From: DTBU01 sp964568845
GTDB taxonomy: Archaea > Thermoproteota > CALKCG01 > B24
Direction: 5' to 3'
DNA length: 64,000 bases
Assembly: GCA_964568845.1 (NCBI GenBank)
Contig: CAZMSC010000003.1
Span: 23,192 to 87,191, forward strand
Part shown: piece by piece, positions 63,492-64,000 of the stretch
How the letters are laid out: each line of letters opens with the position of its first letter
Numbering within the stretch: the stretch's first letter is position 1
Notes under the pieces: model-generated
Seen by the model: the letters and a program-made list of their open reading frames with translations, nothing else
Told to the model about the DNA's origin: nothing
The model's database searches: none
Position numbers and translations under genes: made by a program

Positions 63492-63762
63492 TCAGCTCTG
63501 TTCAACGAGAATGCCCCGCTTCTCCCTCAACTCCTTCACTATCTTAGCTGCATCTAGCCCTTGGAACCTCGGACTCAGTTGTGGGCTCCAGTCTTCCTAA
63601 ACCCAGCTTTCCACCGAGAGCTTCAGCCCACCTCCTAAACACCACATACTCAAAATATTCCTCAATGATGTTGCTTAAACTCCTCCCCTCGATGGCGGCA
63701 ATCCTCTTAACCTCATCCAACAAATCTTCCCCCACGCTTAAAGTAAGCTTCTTCTTAGCCAC
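63492..63762 (-). pseudogene. RHH antitoxin with frameshift
   Basis: KKLTLSVGEDLLDEVKRIAA and GRSLSNIIEEYFEYVVFRRW form a normal RHH; near 63568 the frame ends in PRARCS, while one base shifted it would run GLDAAKIVKELREKRGILVE to 63492. A single indel fits. Antitoxin of the truncated vapC. Confidence 0.55.
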
Positions 63763-63894
63763 TTAAACCACCACGATATAATCGCATGCCTGAACATGCT
63801 CAGGATGAAGGGAGCACCGTTCACCCTGAAAGCAGCCTATGAACCCATAATGGTGAGGCTGAGGGGATGAAAGCTAACACTAGACCAGAACGGC

Positions 63895-64000
63895 TTAAAC
63901 ATGCCTGTTTATATCTTCCTCCAGGTCTAGGAGTTGGAGTATTGATCTATACCTCAACTCGAAGAACTGCGCTGGGTCATCTATGATTATGGGTACTCCG
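63895..64000 (-). CDS. C-terminal end of an unidentified gene, partial
   Basis: Open frame entering from the right edge and ending at 63895: VPIIIDDPAQFFELRYRSIL then LDLEEDINRHV. No family recognised; the length of the complete gene cannot be judged. Confidence 0.4.
   Translation of the reverse strand, partial: GVPIIIDDPAQFFELRYRSILQLLDLEEDINRHV

Overview
This window is archaeal chromosome, most likely from a (probably thermophilic) member of the Thermoproteota/TACK side, possibly Bathyarchaeia- or Korarchaeia-like. The lineage is an inference. The evidence is the set of archaeal-type information genes (RadA, eS27, aIF2-alpha, Nop10, NAC with UBA, ATP-dependent DNA ligase, XPD-like helicase), a tetraether-lipid-synthase-like radical SAM enzyme, archaeal UMP kinase, pyruvoyl arginine decarboxylase, archaemetzincin and an EMC6-like membrane protein. 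TTG and GTG starts are common, Shine-Dalgarno motifs are frequent in operons, and first genes often carry archaeal TATA boxes. No rRNA or CRISPR array was seen; one tRNA gene is present.

Layout. 0-4 kb: the end of a tRNA thiolase gene, an HTH regulator, a fused MntA/HepT-type protein, a membrane transglutaminase-like protein and degraded DNA. 4-30 kb: core metabolism, namely NAD synthesis (nadA), molybdopterin synthase (moaD, moaE), a cytoplasmic GH3 glucosidase, tRNA-Gly, arginine synthesis (argG/argH divergent), agmatine formation, and the conserved eS27-aIF2a-nop10-PAC2 translation cluster. This stretch also has an L-fuculokinase neighbourhood (UroD-like pseudogene, fucK, amidohydrolase, DDP-motif protein), an ECF S-component, an archaeal ThyA and endonuclease III. 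30-53 kb: DHH phosphoesterase, XPD helicase, HIT, UMP kinase, a large HTH + ATP-cone + dead-NrdD fusion, pyrI, the Tes-like enzyme, DNA ligase, PfkB, rpiA, Fe-S proteins, archaemetzincin, a beta-CASP RNase, fumarase, radA and an EMC6-like protein.

53-64 kb is an accessory region: GC-richer by eye, gene-poor and full of toxin-antitoxin genes (one intact vapBC with a repeat operator, two toxin/DUF2283-type pairs, and broken vapBC and relE copies). It also holds retropepsin-like fragments, a repeat-bearing PD-(D/E)XK protein, possible IS200/IS605 relics, and a MacB-type ABC ATPase with two FtsX-type permeases and a GT-C-like membrane enzyme.

The best candidates for something little described are the HTH/ATP-cone protein built on a ribonucleotide reductase fold whose radical glycine appears lost, the fused MntA-HepT protein, the membrane gluzincin with a predicted cytoplasmic zinc ribbon, and the fucK neighbourhood whose UroD-like partner carries one in-frame TGA. 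Several intergenic stretches contain translatable relics (integrase tail, LAGLIDADG endonuclease, permease N-terminus) that standard gene calling would miss.
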